From positions 1 through 39,481 of the forward strand of contig JALEVV010000050.1 of assembly GCA_022788185.1 (NCBI GenBank): a stretch of 39,481 nt of DNA, written 5' to 3'. The translations under genes and the position numbers were made by a program. The DNA comes from Spirochaetales bacterium (GTDB lineage: Bacteria; Spirochaetota; Spirochaetia; Sphaerochaetales; Sphaerochaetaceae). This document shows, piece after piece, positions 8,059 through 16,902 of the stretch (position 1 is the stretch's first letter; every line of letters begins with the position of its first letter). Below the pieces are notes generated by a model. That model saw only the letters and a list, made by a program, of their open reading frames with translations, was not told the origin of the DNA and ran no database searches.

Positions 8059-9656
8059 TATCGACAGCTAAGGTTAATCTGCTTCTTCATGCGCATCTTC
8101 CCTATGTAAGGCACCTTGAATATCCCAGCTTCCTCGAGGAGGACTGGCTGTTCGAGGCACTTCATGAAACTTATATTCCCCTGCTGAGAATCCTTGAGGA
8201 TCTGGACAGAAGCGGACATGATTTCCGTCTCAGCATCTGCTTTTCACCGACCTTCACGACGATGTGTCTCGATGAACCCCTCCAAGAGAGGTTCGTCACA
8301 TACCTGAATTCCAGGATCGAACTGGGGGAAAAGGAAGTCGTCAGGGCGAAAAAGGAAGCACCCGAAGTCCTCAAGATCGCAACATTCTACCTGGAGCAGG
8401 CAAAGAGCAATCTTGCTTTCTATGAGAACTACGGAAGGAACATCCTGACCGGCTACAGAAAGCTTTCGGAAAAGGGCAGGGTTGAGCTTGTCGCAACAGC
8501 CGCAACCAACGCCTATTTCCCGCTCTACAGAAACTATGAGACTGCCATCAGGGCTCAGATCGAGCTCGGTGTAAAGAGCCATATCAGGGTTTTCGGCGAA
8601 GCACCCAGAGGCTTCTGGCTTCCCGAGTGCGGCTATTACCCCGGAGTCGAGAACATTCTCTCCGAGTATGGAATCAAGTGGATTCAGCTTCCTTCCCAGT
8701 CGGTCATCACGGCCAAGAACAGGCTTGAAAAGGCCGATCACGCACCGACTCTCGTGGGTGACTCACAGATCACAAGCTTCATCCGTGACTGGTCACTTAC
8801 GAATCTGGTCTGGTCCGATGCCTACGGCTACCCCTGCGATCCCGATTACAGGGAGTTCTACCGCGATATCGGTTACGACCTTCCCATGAGCTACATCCAG
8901 CCCTACATCCACGATGACATCAGGGTTTTCACGGGATACAAGTACTGGGCGATCACAAGCCAGACTGCGGTGGAGAAGAAGGTCTATGACTTCACCCGTG
9001 CCGAGGCTAAGGTTCAGCTCCATGCCGAGAACTTCCTCTACCACATCCGCCGCCGCGGCATCGCGCTTACCAGCGAGACCGGTGACGAGCCCGTATATAC
9101 GATCTGCTTCGATGCGGACCTTTTCGGACACAGATGGTTTGAGGGACTCTCCTTCATCAGGCAGATCCTGCTCTCAGATTCCTCTAAGACCGGCATTTCC
9201 TTCACGACTCCTTCCGAGTGCCTTGGATACTTCGTCCCGACCGAGCGCGGTTATTTCAATGAGTGCTCCTGGGGTAAGGGCGGATTTTCCGATGTCTGGC
9301 TTGACGGCTCCAACGCCTGGATCTACCGCCACACCCATAAGGCAATCGAGAGGATGCAGGAGCTGAGCTTCCGCTTCCCGGCCCAGTCCTCCCTCAAGGC
9401 CCGCTTCCTGAATCAGGCTGCCCGTGAGGTGCTGCTGGCAATGGCTTCCGACTGGCCGTACATCATGTATGACAAAACCAGCGTGAACTATGCGGAAAAG
9501 AGACTGCGCAACCATTTGGGATCCTTCAACGTGGTCTACTCCAACATGTGCAAGAACGCGGTCAACACGGAGTGGCTGATCAAGGCTGAAAAGCGTAACG
9601 CCATCTTCCCCGAGATCGATTACAACATCTTCATTCCGAAGGGAAAGAAGAAATAA
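8055..9656 (+). CDS. GH57 1,4-alpha-glucan branching enzyme-type protein (DUF1957)
   Basis: The 533-residue protein carries the GH57 branching-enzyme pattern: HAHLPYVRH at residues 12-20, GFWLPECGY with predicted nucleophile Glu191, and FDADLFGHRWFEG with predicted acid/base Asp353. The C-terminal helical domain of the DUF1957 type contains NECSWGKGG and the closing AAREVLLAMASDWPYIMY segment. The family builds alpha-1,6 branches in glycogen-like polymers in the cytosol. The acid/base motif reads DADLFGH where DAELFGH is usual, a conservative change. ATG 8055 overlaps the DUF4912 stop as ATGA and has GAGGTGG upstream, so the two genes are translationally coupled. A terminator follows. Confidence 0.88.
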   Translation: MISTAKVNLLLHAHLPYVRHLEYPSFLEEDWLFEALHETYIPLLRILEDLDRSGHDFRLSICFSPTFTTMCLDEPLQERFVTYLNSRIELGEKEVVRAKKEAPEVLKIATFYLEQAKSNLAFYENYGRNILTGYRKLSEKGRVELVATAATNAYFPLYRNYETAIRAQIELGVKSHIRVFGEAPRGFWLPECGYYPGVENILSEYGIKWIQLPSQSVITAKNRLEKADHAPTLVGDSQITSFIRDWSLTNLVWSDAYGYPCDPDYREFYRDIGYDLPMSYIQPYIHDDIRVFTGYKYWAITSQTAVEKKVYDFTRAEAKVQLHAENFLYHIRRRGIALTSETGDEPVYTICFDADLFGHRWFEGLSFIRQILLSDSSKTGISFTTPSECLGYFVPTERGYFNECSWGKGGFSDVWLDGSNAWIYRHTHKAIERMQELSFRFPAQSSLKARFLNQAAREVLLAMASDWPYIMYDKTSVNYAEKRLRNHLGSFNVVYSNMCKNAVNTEWLIKAEKRNAIFPEIDYNIFIPKGKKK

Positions 9657-9677
9657 TTCAATTTTTCTTACCTAATG

Positions 9678-9712
9678 AAACCACCTAATTAATTTTAGGT
9701 GGTTTTTCGTTT
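9678..9712 (+). terminator. Rho-independent terminator after the GH57 operon
   Basis: An 11-bp perfect stem (AAACCACCTAA with TTAGGTGGTTT) is followed by a T-rich tract. It separates the glucan operon from the division cluster. Confidence 0.9.
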
Positions 9713-9758
9713 TTATTACAAAGTGTCCATGATTATCACCGGCATAATCCCCCAAAAG

Positions 9759-9794
9759 GTGGGGAATGTGGGCTAGAATGTGGGAAAAAGTGGG
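9759..9794 (+). promoter_or_regulatory. Four GTGGG repeats: candidate MraZ operator, overlapping the mraZ promoter
   Basis: GTGGG occurs at 9759, 9768, 9780 and 9790, with periods of 9, 12 and 10 bases. MraZ is known to bind arrays of TGGG-type direct repeats with about 10-bp period upstream of its own gene. A candidate -10, TAGAAT at 9774-9779, lies inside the array, so binding would cover the promoter. No clear -35 is visible. Confidence 0.7.
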
Positions 9795-9821
9795 TCAAAA
9801 TCCCAAATTGTGGTGAATCTA

Positions 9822-10277
9822 ATGCTTCTGACCGGTGAGTACATCTGCAAAGTCGATGAGAAGGGGCGTCTTTCGATCCCCTCAAGGCTTCGCACGCTCC
9901 TCGGCACCTCCCAGGTAGTCGTTACCAAGGGCTTTGACGGTCAGTGCCTTTCGATGTTCACCCCAGAGTTCTTTGAGAAAACGGTGACGAGTGCAATAAG
10001 CGGTGATGACGGTCTTGAGATCCTCAGCCCGGTTGCAAGGAAGTTCACCAGAAAGTTCGTTTCCCCGTCCCAGACACTGGACCTTGATGCGGCAGGCAGG
10101 ATCAACATCCCGCAGTCGCTGCGTGAATATGCGGATCTTTCGCTTAAGAGCGAGATCCTTGTGGTCGGAATGGGTAAGTTCGTTGAACTCTGGAACAGGG
10201 AACGTTATGAGGACCTTGACGGGGACGAGTCGATCTCCGAGCTTGCAGAGCAGCTTAACAGATCCAGAAGGAGCTGA
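9822..10277 (+). CDS. mraZ: Transcriptional regulator MraZ
   Basis: MraZ is a DNA-binding protein of the SpoVT-AbrB fold that binds repeats ahead of the division cluster and usually represses it. The 151-residue product opens with LLTGEYICKVDEKGRLSIPSR, the conserved first half-repeat, and contains a second one near LDLDAAGRINIPQSLREYA. The length matches the family. The ATG at 9822 is preferred over earlier in-frame starts because GGTGA lies five bases upstream and family members begin a few residues before the GEY motif. It is the first gene of the operon and ends two bases before rsmH. Confidence 0.95.
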   Translation: MLLTGEYICKVDEKGRLSIPSRLRTLLGTSQVVVTKGFDGQCLSMFTPEFFEKTVTSAISGDDGLEILSPVARKFTRKFVSPSQTLDLDAAGRINIPQSLREYADLSLKSEILVVGMGKFVELWNRERYEDLDGDESISELAEQLNRSRRS

Positions 10278-10279
10278 AT

Positions 10280-11164
10280 GTGGAAATATGTCACTATCCG
10301 GTGCTTCATGAGGAAGTCCTTGAATATCTGAAACCGGTTTCCGACACACCTGTACTTATTGACTGCACCACAGGAGAGGGCGGTCATACCTCACTCTTCC
10401 TGGAGCGTTATGAGAACCTTACCGTCATAGGACTTGACCGGGACAGGGAGATTCAGAAGAAGGCCATAGAGCGCCTGGCCCCCTACGGGGAGAGATTTCA
10501 GCCCGTTAACTGCTGGTTCAACGAATACCTCAGGGACCGGGAAAGCGAGAGTGCCGACATGATCCTCTTCGATCTCGGAATCAGTGTTTTCCACTATGTG
10601 GAGAGCGAGCGAGGCTTTTCCTTTGCCGCCGACGAGAGACTGGACATGAGGCTAAATGCCGAGCAGGAGCTCAGTGCGGAGGATGTGATAAACATCTATC
10701 CGGAAACGGAGCTTGCCGACATCATCTACCGCTACGGTGAGGAGCGCTACAGCCGCAGGATCGCGGAGCGTATCTGCCGGGAACGCCAGGTGAGGAGAAT
10801 AACAACGGCAAGGCAGCTTGCCGACATAGTAGCTGCGGCAGTGCCCGCAGCCTACCGCCATGGAAGGCTTAACCCCGCCACAAGGACCTTCCAGGCGATA
10901 AGGATAGAAGTGAACAGGGAGCTGGACCGCATCGAACCGGCCCTGAAGGAGGCCGTAAGGGTCCTTAAGAAGGGCGGAAGGGTAGGTGTCATCACCTTCC
11001 ACTCCCTGGAAGACAGAAAGGTGAAGTGGTTCTTCAAGGGCAGGGCCGATGAGGAGGGAGACATAACCATCCTTACAAAAAAGCCCATCTGCCCCTCGGA
11101 GAAGGAGACCGGAGAAAATGCTCCGAGCAGGAGCGCAAAGCTGAGAGTTTCGCAGAAGAGGTAG
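10280..11164 (+). CDS. rsmH: 16S rRNA (cytosine-1402-N4)-methyltransferase RsmH
   Basis: RsmH (MraW) methylates N4 of C1402 in 16S rRNA using S-adenosylmethionine. The 294-residue protein has the SAM-binding segment DCTTGEGGHTS (GEGG at 32-35), GLDRDREI, FDLGIS, and the conserved LNPATRTFQAIRIEVN and GVITFHSLEDRKVK segments. It starts with GTG at 10280: AGAAGGAG lies upstream at the right distance, and the nearby ATGs at 10278 and 10288 are out of frame. Its place directly after mraZ is the standard division-cluster order. Confidence 0.96.
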   Translation: MEICHYPVLHEEVLEYLKPVSDTPVLIDCTTGEGGHTSLFLERYENLTVIGLDRDREIQKKAIERLAPYGERFQPVNCWFNEYLRDRESESADMILFDLGISVFHYVESERGFSFAADERLDMRLNAEQELSAEDVINIYPETELADIIYRYGEERYSRRIAERICRERQVRRITTARQLADIVAAAVPAAYRHGRLNPATRTFQAIRIEVNRELDRIEPALKEAVRVLKKGGRVGVITFHSLEDRKVKWFFKGRADEEGDITILTKKPICPSEKETGENAPSRSAKLRVSQKR

Positions 11165-11168
11165 TGAA

Positions 11169-11483
11169 ATGACAGGTGAGAAGGATATCGGAAGATGGTT
11201 CACCAAGGCAAACAAGGTTCTGACTCTTTTCATCATACTGTTCATCTTTGTATCCGTTTTCGTGCCGCTTTTTCAGACGGCGGAAAAACACTCTCTTGAG
11301 AACAGTATCCGAATGAGTGAGGACCGGGTGGTGATGCTCGAGGAAAGGACGAGGATCCTTGAAAGCGAGATCGCCAGCGCAAAGAGTCCTGAAGCGCTCA
11401 TCAACAGATCCGTGGTGAAATCAGTAAATTATGAAGAGATCGACCACTCCTCGATCGTGCTTGCGAAAGGGGATGCCGTATGA
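11169..11483 (+). CDS. ftsL: FtsL-like division protein
   Basis: This 104-residue protein has a short cytoplasmic N terminus, one membrane helix at about 20-37 (VLTLFIILFIFVSVFVPLF) and a periplasmic coiled coil (LENSIRMSEDRVVMLEERTRILESEI). Sequence conservation in FtsL is low, so the call rests on this architecture and on its place between rsmH and murF. FtsL works with FtsQ and FtsB to recruit and activate the septal synthase FtsWI. It overlaps murF by four bases. No separate FtsB candidate is seen in the window. Confidence 0.75.
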   Translation: MTGEKDIGRWFTKANKVLTLFIILFIFVSVFVPLFQTAEKHSLENSIRMSEDRVVMLEERTRILESEIASAKSPEALINRSVVKSVNYEEIDHSSIVLAKGDAV

Positions 11484-12823
11484 TCTTCAGTGCAAAGGCC
11501 TTCGCGGAAGCTGAAGGCCTTACGTGTTTCGGTGACGGCAGGATCGAACGGGCCGTCTTCGATTCCCGTCAGGTCACGCCGCACACAATGTTCATCGCCA
11601 TCAGGGGAAAGACCTCTGACGGTGCGCTCTACGTGTCCTCTGCACTGAAACTGGGTGCATCCTGCATCCTGACGACGGAAGACCACCGGGATCTGGCAGG
11701 TCTGGTGAAAGCCGCAGGGGCTGCCCTGATTCTCTCTCCGGATCCGCTTTCTTCCCTATGCTCCTTCGTCAAAAAGAAGAAAAACTCCATTTCCGGCCTC
11801 ATTACCGCAGGTGTCACCGGCAGCTGCGGCAAAACGACCACAAAGGAAATGCTCTCCTCGATCCTCTCGGTTCGAGGGGAGTGCGTCAGTACACCCGGTA
11901 ACCTGAACAGCGAATTCGGACTTCCCTTAAGCATGCTGGGGCTTACCGATACATGCCGCTACTCCGTTTTCGAGTGCGGCGTGGACCATGTGGGTGAAAT
12001 GGACCGGATGGCAGACATCCTCTCACCGGACCTGACGATAGTCACCAACATCTCAAACAGCCACCTTGAATCCTTCGGCTCGCGCAGTGTCACTGCCAGG
12101 GAGAAGGGTAAGCTCGTTAAGGCGGCCGGCTGTGCATTTGTTCCGGCCGACTCTGAATACCTCGATTACTTCAGAACCCTATGCAAAAACGTGGTTCCTG
12201 TTAAGAATCCCTTTACCGACGTTACGGTCCATCCCCTCGAGGGCTTTACGGTCACGCTTGGCCGTGAGCGCTTCACCATACCGGTAATCGGAAGGGCAAA
12301 ACTCATTGATGCCGCCCTTGCCGCCGCAGCTGCAGGAAGCCTTGGCTTCAGGGATTGCGAGATTGCGGAGGGGCTTTCACGGATGAAATCCCTCTTCGGC
12401 CGCGGCCGGATAGTGAGGGAGGGCTCCCTATCGATCATTGAGGACTGCTACAACGCCAATATCTCAAGTTCGATCGATGCCATCGACACCCTGAGTTCGA
12501 TTGAGACCGAACACAGCAAACACATCGTGCTTGCCGACATGAGGGAGCTGGGAAGTGAGAGCGAGGCCTCCCACAGACAGATTGCCTCAGCCCTGAGCCG
12601 TGCCGATGTGGACGACATACTTCTCTACGGAAGGGAAGTGAAGACTACCTATGACACGCTCCTCAGCCTCGGTCTTAAGGACAAGGTGTTCTACACCCAT
12701 GACTTCGATTCCCTCTCCAGGGAGGTGGGACGAAGGGCCCGCGGAGGCGATTACTTCCTTCTGAAGGGAAGCCGCGTCATGGCCCTTGAACGCCTCTATC
12801 CCGCATTCAGGGAGGTGTGCTGA
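11480..12823 (+). CDS. murF: UDP-N-acetylmuramoyl-tripeptide--D-alanyl-D-alanine ligase MurF
   Basis: MurF adds D-Ala-D-Ala to the UDP-MurNAc tripeptide with ATP in the cytosol. The 447-residue protein has an N-terminal uridine-binding domain (FDSRQVTPHTMFIAIRG), the ATP-binding motif GVTGSCGKTT at 111-120, GNLNSEFGLPLSML, FECGVDHVGEM, NISNSHLESFGS, and the YNAN motif in EDCYNANISS, typical of MurF. The start overlaps ftsL as ATGA with AAAGGGG upstream. ftsI and murE, which often lie between ftsL and murF, are absent here. Confidence 0.95.
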   Translation: MIFSAKAFAEAEGLTCFGDGRIERAVFDSRQVTPHTMFIAIRGKTSDGALYVSSALKLGASCILTTEDHRDLAGLVKAAGAALILSPDPLSSLCSFVKKKKNSISGLITAGVTGSCGKTTTKEMLSSILSVRGECVSTPGNLNSEFGLPLSMLGLTDTCRYSVFECGVDHVGEMDRMADILSPDLTIVTNISNSHLESFGSRSVTAREKGKLVKAAGCAFVPADSEYLDYFRTLCKNVVPVKNPFTDVTVHPLEGFTVTLGRERFTIPVIGRAKLIDAALAAAAAGSLGFRDCEIAEGLSRMKSLFGRGRIVREGSLSIIEDCYNANISSSIDAIDTLSSIETEHSKHIVLADMRELGSESEASHRQIASALSRADVDDILLYGREVKTTYDTLLSLGLKDKVFYTHDFDSLSREVGRRARGGDYFLLKGSRVMALERLYPAFREVC

Positions 12824-13720
12824 TTGCTGCCTGTTTTCATCAGCTTCGCATCATCCTTTCTGCTGGTTCCCTGTTTCACCAGGGCCGCACAGAGATACAC
12901 ATCCCCGATGAAGCCTGAACTTGAGGAGCACTCCTTTAAGGCAGGAACCCCCTCATCGGGTTCCTTTGCGATTCTCATCGCCGTGCTTTTTTCCGCCCTT
13001 TTCATGAAGTCATCACCATACAGGGGCGTATATGTTCTTGCCGCACTGCTGTTTTCGGCAGTGGGGATAAGCGATGATGTGCTCAAGGTTGTAAGAAAGA
13101 GCCCTGACGGACTGAAGAGCCTCACCAAGCTTTTCTTTCAGATTGCCGCTTCAGCAGCGGTTCTTTACCTCATTAAGGAACGGCTTGCCCTCTATCCGGA
13201 AGTCCCTTCCCTGATCTGGTACCCGGCCGCACTATTGTACATGCTCCTTTTCACCAACGGAGTGAACATCACGGACGGCCTCGATTCCCTTGCCGTGAAG
13301 TGCTCGCTTCCGTTGCTTTTCATGAGTGCATTCCTCTTTGCCTCAGTCAGGGAGGAAGCTCTGGTACTTGCTGCCGCGCTCCTCGGTTTTCTCTGGTACA
13401 ACGCACCGAGGGCCTCAGTCTTCATGGGGGACGGGGGAAGTCATCTCACCGGAGGTCTCATCGCATTGATCGGGCTGCTTTCAGGCCGTCCCGAAGTAAT
13501 ACTGACGGCAGGACTCATCTTCATTGCCGAGCTCCTGTCCTCCTTCATTCAGATATTCTCCATCCGGGTTTTCAGAAGAAAGGTGTTCCCGATAGCACCC
13601 CTGCATCACTGCTTTCAGAAGCAGGGGATGGGAGAGGAAAAAATTACCGACAGGGCAATGATCATATCCTTCCTGTTCGCTCTTCTTTCTGTTACTCTAG
13701 TGAAAGGAAGGGTGGTGTGA
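12824..13720 (+). CDS. mraY: Phospho-N-acetylmuramoyl-pentapeptide transferase MraY (short form)
   Basis: MraY transfers phospho-MurNAc-pentapeptide to undecaprenyl phosphate, making lipid I. The 298-residue membrane protein retains the key motifs: HSFKAGTPSSGS, the DD pair in GISDDVLKVV, NGVNITDGLDSLA, PRASVFMGDGGSH, and FPIAPLHHCFQKQGMGEEK. It is shorter than the common 320-360 residues and begins almost at the conserved HxxKxGTP region, so the N-terminal part is reduced. The start is the TTG directly after the murF stop; GGGAGG lies eight bases upstream and an in-frame stop blocks any earlier start. The HHCF form replaces the more usual HHHFE. Confidence 0.92.
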   Translation: MLPVFISFASSFLLVPCFTRAAQRYTSPMKPELEEHSFKAGTPSSGSFAILIAVLFSALFMKSSPYRGVYVLAALLFSAVGISDDVLKVVRKSPDGLKSLTKLFFQIAASAAVLYLIKERLALYPEVPSLIWYPAALLYMLLFTNGVNITDGLDSLAVKCSLPLLFMSAFLFASVREEALVLAAALLGFLWYNAPRASVFMGDGGSHLTGGLIALIGLLSGRPEVILTAGLIFIAELLSSFIQIFSIRVFRRKVFPIAPLHHCFQKQGMGEEKITDRAMIISFLFALLSVTLVKGRVV

Positions 13721-14898
13721 TGAGAGAAGAAAGAATTGCGGATTACAGTGACTACAGGGCTTCGCTTGAACTGAACAGGGACAGAAACGACGGATCGCTT
13801 TCTCCCTTCACGTTCATATGCGTCGTTCTTATCCTTACGCTCATGGGAGCGATAACGCTGTACTCGGCAAGCTACCCGGAAGCGATCATGAACGGTCTTC
13901 CCCACTGGTACTACATAGCAAGGCAGGGCATGTTTGCCGTCCTTGGACTCATCGTCGCCGTAATCATCGTGATCATTCCGGAAAAGTGGATCAGGCTTTC
14001 ATCCTATCCGCTGCTTGTCATCTCCCTGTCATCCCTGCTTTTAACGCTCTTCTCTCCATACGGCGTCACCGTGCTCGGGGCTCGAAGGTGGCTTGATCTT
14101 CCGCTTCTTCCCCAGTTCCAGCCCAGTGAGATCGTGAAGATCAGCGTCATTATCTTCCTTTCCCACTTCTTCAGTGAGCCCAAGTACAGAAAATACCTTG
14201 GCTGGTATTTCGTCATACCCATTCTCATCGTGCTGCTCTTTGCCGCGCTGATCCTTCTTCAGAAGGCATACACTACCACGATCCTATTCCTGCTCACGGC
14301 CCTGGTGCTCTTTCTTGCCGGAGGCTATAAGCTCAGGTACATCATAACATTCTGTGCCTTTCTCATCGTGCCGGCACTCTGTTTTCTCTTCAGTGAGAGC
14401 TACAGGGTGAAGCGCATCGCATCGTTCATATTCCCCGATCTCGATCCCTCGGGGCTGAACTGGCAGATCAATATGTCCCTTGCCGCCATCAGGGAGGGCG
14501 GTATCTTCGGAAAGGGCCTCGGAAACGGATACTATAAGCTCGGTAGCCTTCCCGAGGTTCAGAATGACTTCATCTTCTCCTCCTTTGCAGAGGAGTGCGG
14601 ACTTGTCGGCGTCTTCATCATGCTGATCCTCTTCGGGCTTTTTGCCCTCCTCGGCATCAGGGCAAGTCAGAGGGAAAGGATCAGGAATCCGTTCTACTCC
14701 AACCTGGCACTGGGGATAACCGCCATGATCGTGTTCCAGGTCATGATTAACGTAGCCGTCGTCACGGGGCTCCTGCCTCCGACGGGAATCCCGCTTCCCT
14801 TCTTTTCCCAGGGCGGCACCAATCTCTTTGTCGTGATAGCGGAGTGCGGCCTCCTTTACAAGGTGATAAGGCACTCCGTAAGGAGCAGAAATGGGTAA
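13720..14898 (+). CDS. ftsW: Septal peptidoglycan polymerase FtsW
   Basis: FtsW is a SEDS-family glycosyltransferase that polymerises lipid II at the septum. The 392-residue protein has about ten membrane helices and the family motifs GARRWL with FQPSE, GKGLGNGYYKLGSLPEVQNDFIFSSF with its EECG, and PPTGIPLPFFSQGG. The ATG at 13720 overlaps the mraY stop (TGATG) and AAGGAAGGG lies upstream. A longer open frame reaching into mraY is rejected because this start gives the expected short cytoplasmic N terminus. Confidence 0.94.
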   Translation: MREERIADYSDYRASLELNRDRNDGSLSPFTFICVVLILTLMGAITLYSASYPEAIMNGLPHWYYIARQGMFAVLGLIVAVIIVIIPEKWIRLSSYPLLVISLSSLLLTLFSPYGVTVLGARRWLDLPLLPQFQPSEIVKISVIIFLSHFFSEPKYRKYLGWYFVIPILIVLLFAALILLQKAYTTTILFLLTALVLFLAGGYKLRYIITFCAFLIVPALCFLFSESYRVKRIASFIFPDLDPSGLNWQINMSLAAIREGGIFGKGLGNGYYKLGSLPEVQNDFIFSSFAEECGLVGVFIMLILFGLFALLGIRASQRERIRNPFYSNLALGITAMIVFQVMINVAVVTGLLPPTGIPLPFFSQGGTNLFVVIAECGLLYKVIRHSVRSRNG

Positions 14899-15670
14899 GA
14901 GCAGGGCGATGTCGGCACTCATCACACTGCTCGTCCTCTCGCTCCTCATGCTCCTTCTGATGTATTCGCTTTCATACATCCCGCTTTTCACCATCACGTC
15001 CATCAGGGTGTACGGAGCCGAGGCGATCAGCGATGCACTCTCAGATGAGATTTCATCGATGTACGGATCAAACCGGTTCTCAGTTGATCTCGGAAGGAAG
15101 GAAAGGGTGATCGAATCCTACTCACAGGTGAAAAGCGCCGCACTGAAGTGGAACTTCCCCGATGAGGTGGACGTGTACATCACCGAAACCGATCAGAAGT
15201 GTCTCCTGTCCGACGGTACCTCATGCTATCTGATCGAGGACGGAGTCATAACCAGGGTTGATAAGGCAGAGGAAAAGTTTCTTTCCTCCCGCATGACCGT
15301 GATAGAGATCCTCCCCGAATATGCATCGTACATGATGAACTACGGCATAAGGGACGAGATTGAGGAGGTCATCTCCCTGGCGGGGCTTGTCAGGGATGAA
15401 CACGGTCAATTGATAACCCGGATAAAGTATGATAATAACAATGGTGACGGTTTCGGTCAGATGACCCTTTACCTGGACACTCTGTCGGCTCAACTTTTTG
15501 TCAAAGAGAGAGTGTCAAAAAACCGTATTAGTGATAGTATTAAAGTGATTGCAAAGGAGGCCGAGAGCGAAGTGACCAGATATACGCGCTCTGATATAAT
15601 TCGTTATGACTTATACAAAGATGCGCTGGTGAAAAGAACCTCGGCAGGAGAATTGGATTATGGCAAATGA
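14891..15670 (+). CDS. ftsQ: FtsQ/DivIB-like cell division protein
   Basis: The 259-residue protein has a short cytoplasmic start, one membrane helix at about 8-30, and a periplasmic POTRA-like stretch (TITSIRVYGAEAISDALSDEI), followed by a beta-rich region. FtsQ/DivIB diverges strongly between phyla, so the call relies on this architecture and on its place between ftsW and ftsA. The start has AGGAG upstream inside ftsW. It overlaps ftsW by eight bases and ftsA by eleven. Confidence 0.82.
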   Translation: MGKSRAMSALITLLVLSLLMLLLMYSLSYIPLFTITSIRVYGAEAISDALSDEISSMYGSNRFSVDLGRKERVIESYSQVKSAALKWNFPDEVDVYITETDQKCLLSDGTSCYLIEDGVITRVDKAEEKFLSSRMTVIEILPEYASYMMNYGIRDEIEEVISLAGLVRDEHGQLITRIKYDNNNGDGFGQMTLYLDTLSAQLFVKERVSKNRISDSIKVIAKEAESEVTRYTRSDIIRYDLYKDALVKRTSAGELDYGK

Positions 15671-16892
15671 CAGGATAATGATGGGACTCGATATCGGGTC
15701 AAGCTGGACCAGGGCGGTCATAGGTTCCGTGGGCAGGGAAGGGAACCTCATGATCGACGCTCTCTGCGAGAAGCCCACCGAAGGCGTCAGGAGCGGATCC
15801 ATAGTCAATATCGAGCAGACCCTCAAGACAATCAATTCAGTCATAAGTGATGCGGAACTCCAGGCAGGCTGTGAGGTCCACTCGGCAATACTCGGCGTCG
15901 GCGGTGACCACATTCAGGGTATGCAGTCAGTCGGAGTCGTCGGCATAAACAGCAAGGAACAGGAAATCAGGAAGGATGACATCTACCGCTCCCTTGACGT
16001 GGCCCGTGCCCGCGAGCTGCCCCAGGACAGGGAGTTCCTCCACACCCTGGTACAGGATTTCCAGGTGGACAGCAGAAGCGGCATCAAGGATCCGATCGAC
16101 ATGCTCGGCCGCCGTCTGGAGAGCAGGGTGCTCCTGATCACGGGCTCATCCTCCATCTGCCAGAACCAGAGGAAGTGCGTGCAGAGGGCAGGCCTTCAGG
16201 TTCAGCGTCTCATGCTCCAGTCCGTTGCCGACAGTGAGGTAGTGCTCTCATCGGAAGACAAGGAGATGGGCACGATAATAATCAACATCGGCTATGGAAC
16301 TACCAATATGATCGCATACTCAGGCGGAAGTCCGATTTACGCGGGAGGCGTGGCCTTCGGCGGGGACTCGATCACGAGCGATCTTTCATACATACTCAAC
16401 AAGCCAAAGCAGGTTGCAGAGCAGATAAAGTGCCAGTCAGGCTCATGCTATGTCCCTTCGGTCAACCCTGAGGACATGGTTATAATCCCTCAGGTCGGAG
16501 GGCTTCCTTCCATAAGGATGCCCAAGAAGGCCCTGGCCGAGATCATTGAGCCCCGCATGGCAGAGATCTTCACCCTGCTTTCGATGGAGCTTGAGAAGTG
16601 TGAGACCAAGGGAAATTACGGCGGCGGAATCGTGCTGGTCGGAGGAGGCGCCCTGCTTTCAGGCGTCACCGACCTTGCCAGTGAAATCTTCCGCATGCCT
16701 GCGAGAATAGGTTTCCCGGAGGCAATCGGAGGTCTCGACCGCACCTTCATCGATCCGAGGTATTCAACGGTGCTCGGCCTTATTAAGAGTGAGGCGAAGA
16801 AGATCAACAACGCCTCATCCCAGAGCGGCAGGAAGGAGGAGAAATCCTCTCTCGGACAGAAGCTCAGGGGTTTCTTCGGTAAGTTATTTTAG
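15660..16892 (+). CDS. ftsA: Cell division protein FtsA
   Basis: FtsA is an actin-like ATPase that tethers FtsZ to the membrane. The 410-residue protein has the phosphate-1 motif GLDIGSSWTRAVIG, the phosphate-2 region IINIGYGTTNMIAYSGG, the adenosine motif GIVLVGGGALLSG, and a C-terminal amphipathic segment (LGQKLRGFFGKLF) that fits the membrane-targeting helix. A flexible linker rich in Ser, Lys and Glu precedes that helix. The ATG at 15660 has AGGAG upstream and lies inside the end of ftsQ. ftsZ follows after ten bases. Confidence 0.95.
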   Translation: MANDRIMMGLDIGSSWTRAVIGSVGREGNLMIDALCEKPTEGVRSGSIVNIEQTLKTINSVISDAELQAGCEVHSAILGVGGDHIQGMQSVGVVGINSKEQEIRKDDIYRSLDVARARELPQDREFLHTLVQDFQVDSRSGIKDPIDMLGRRLESRVLLITGSSSICQNQRKCVQRAGLQVQRLMLQSVADSEVVLSSEDKEMGTIIINIGYGTTNMIAYSGGSPIYAGGVAFGGDSITSDLSYILNKPKQVAEQIKCQSGSCYVPSVNPEDMVIIPQVGGLPSIRMPKKALAEIIEPRMAEIFTLLSMELEKCETKGNYGGGIVLVGGGALLSGVTDLASEIFRMPARIGFPEAIGGLDRTFIDPRYSTVLGLIKSEAKKINNASSQSGRKEEKSSLGQKLRGFFGKLF

Positions 16893-16902
16893 GAGATAGG
16901 AT

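Noticed and set aside
13300-13719. Longer N terminus for ftsW reaching into mraY
   Set aside because: The extra region would be translated out of frame over conserved mraY motifs, is basic and low in structure, and the ATG at 13720 has a good ribosome binding site.
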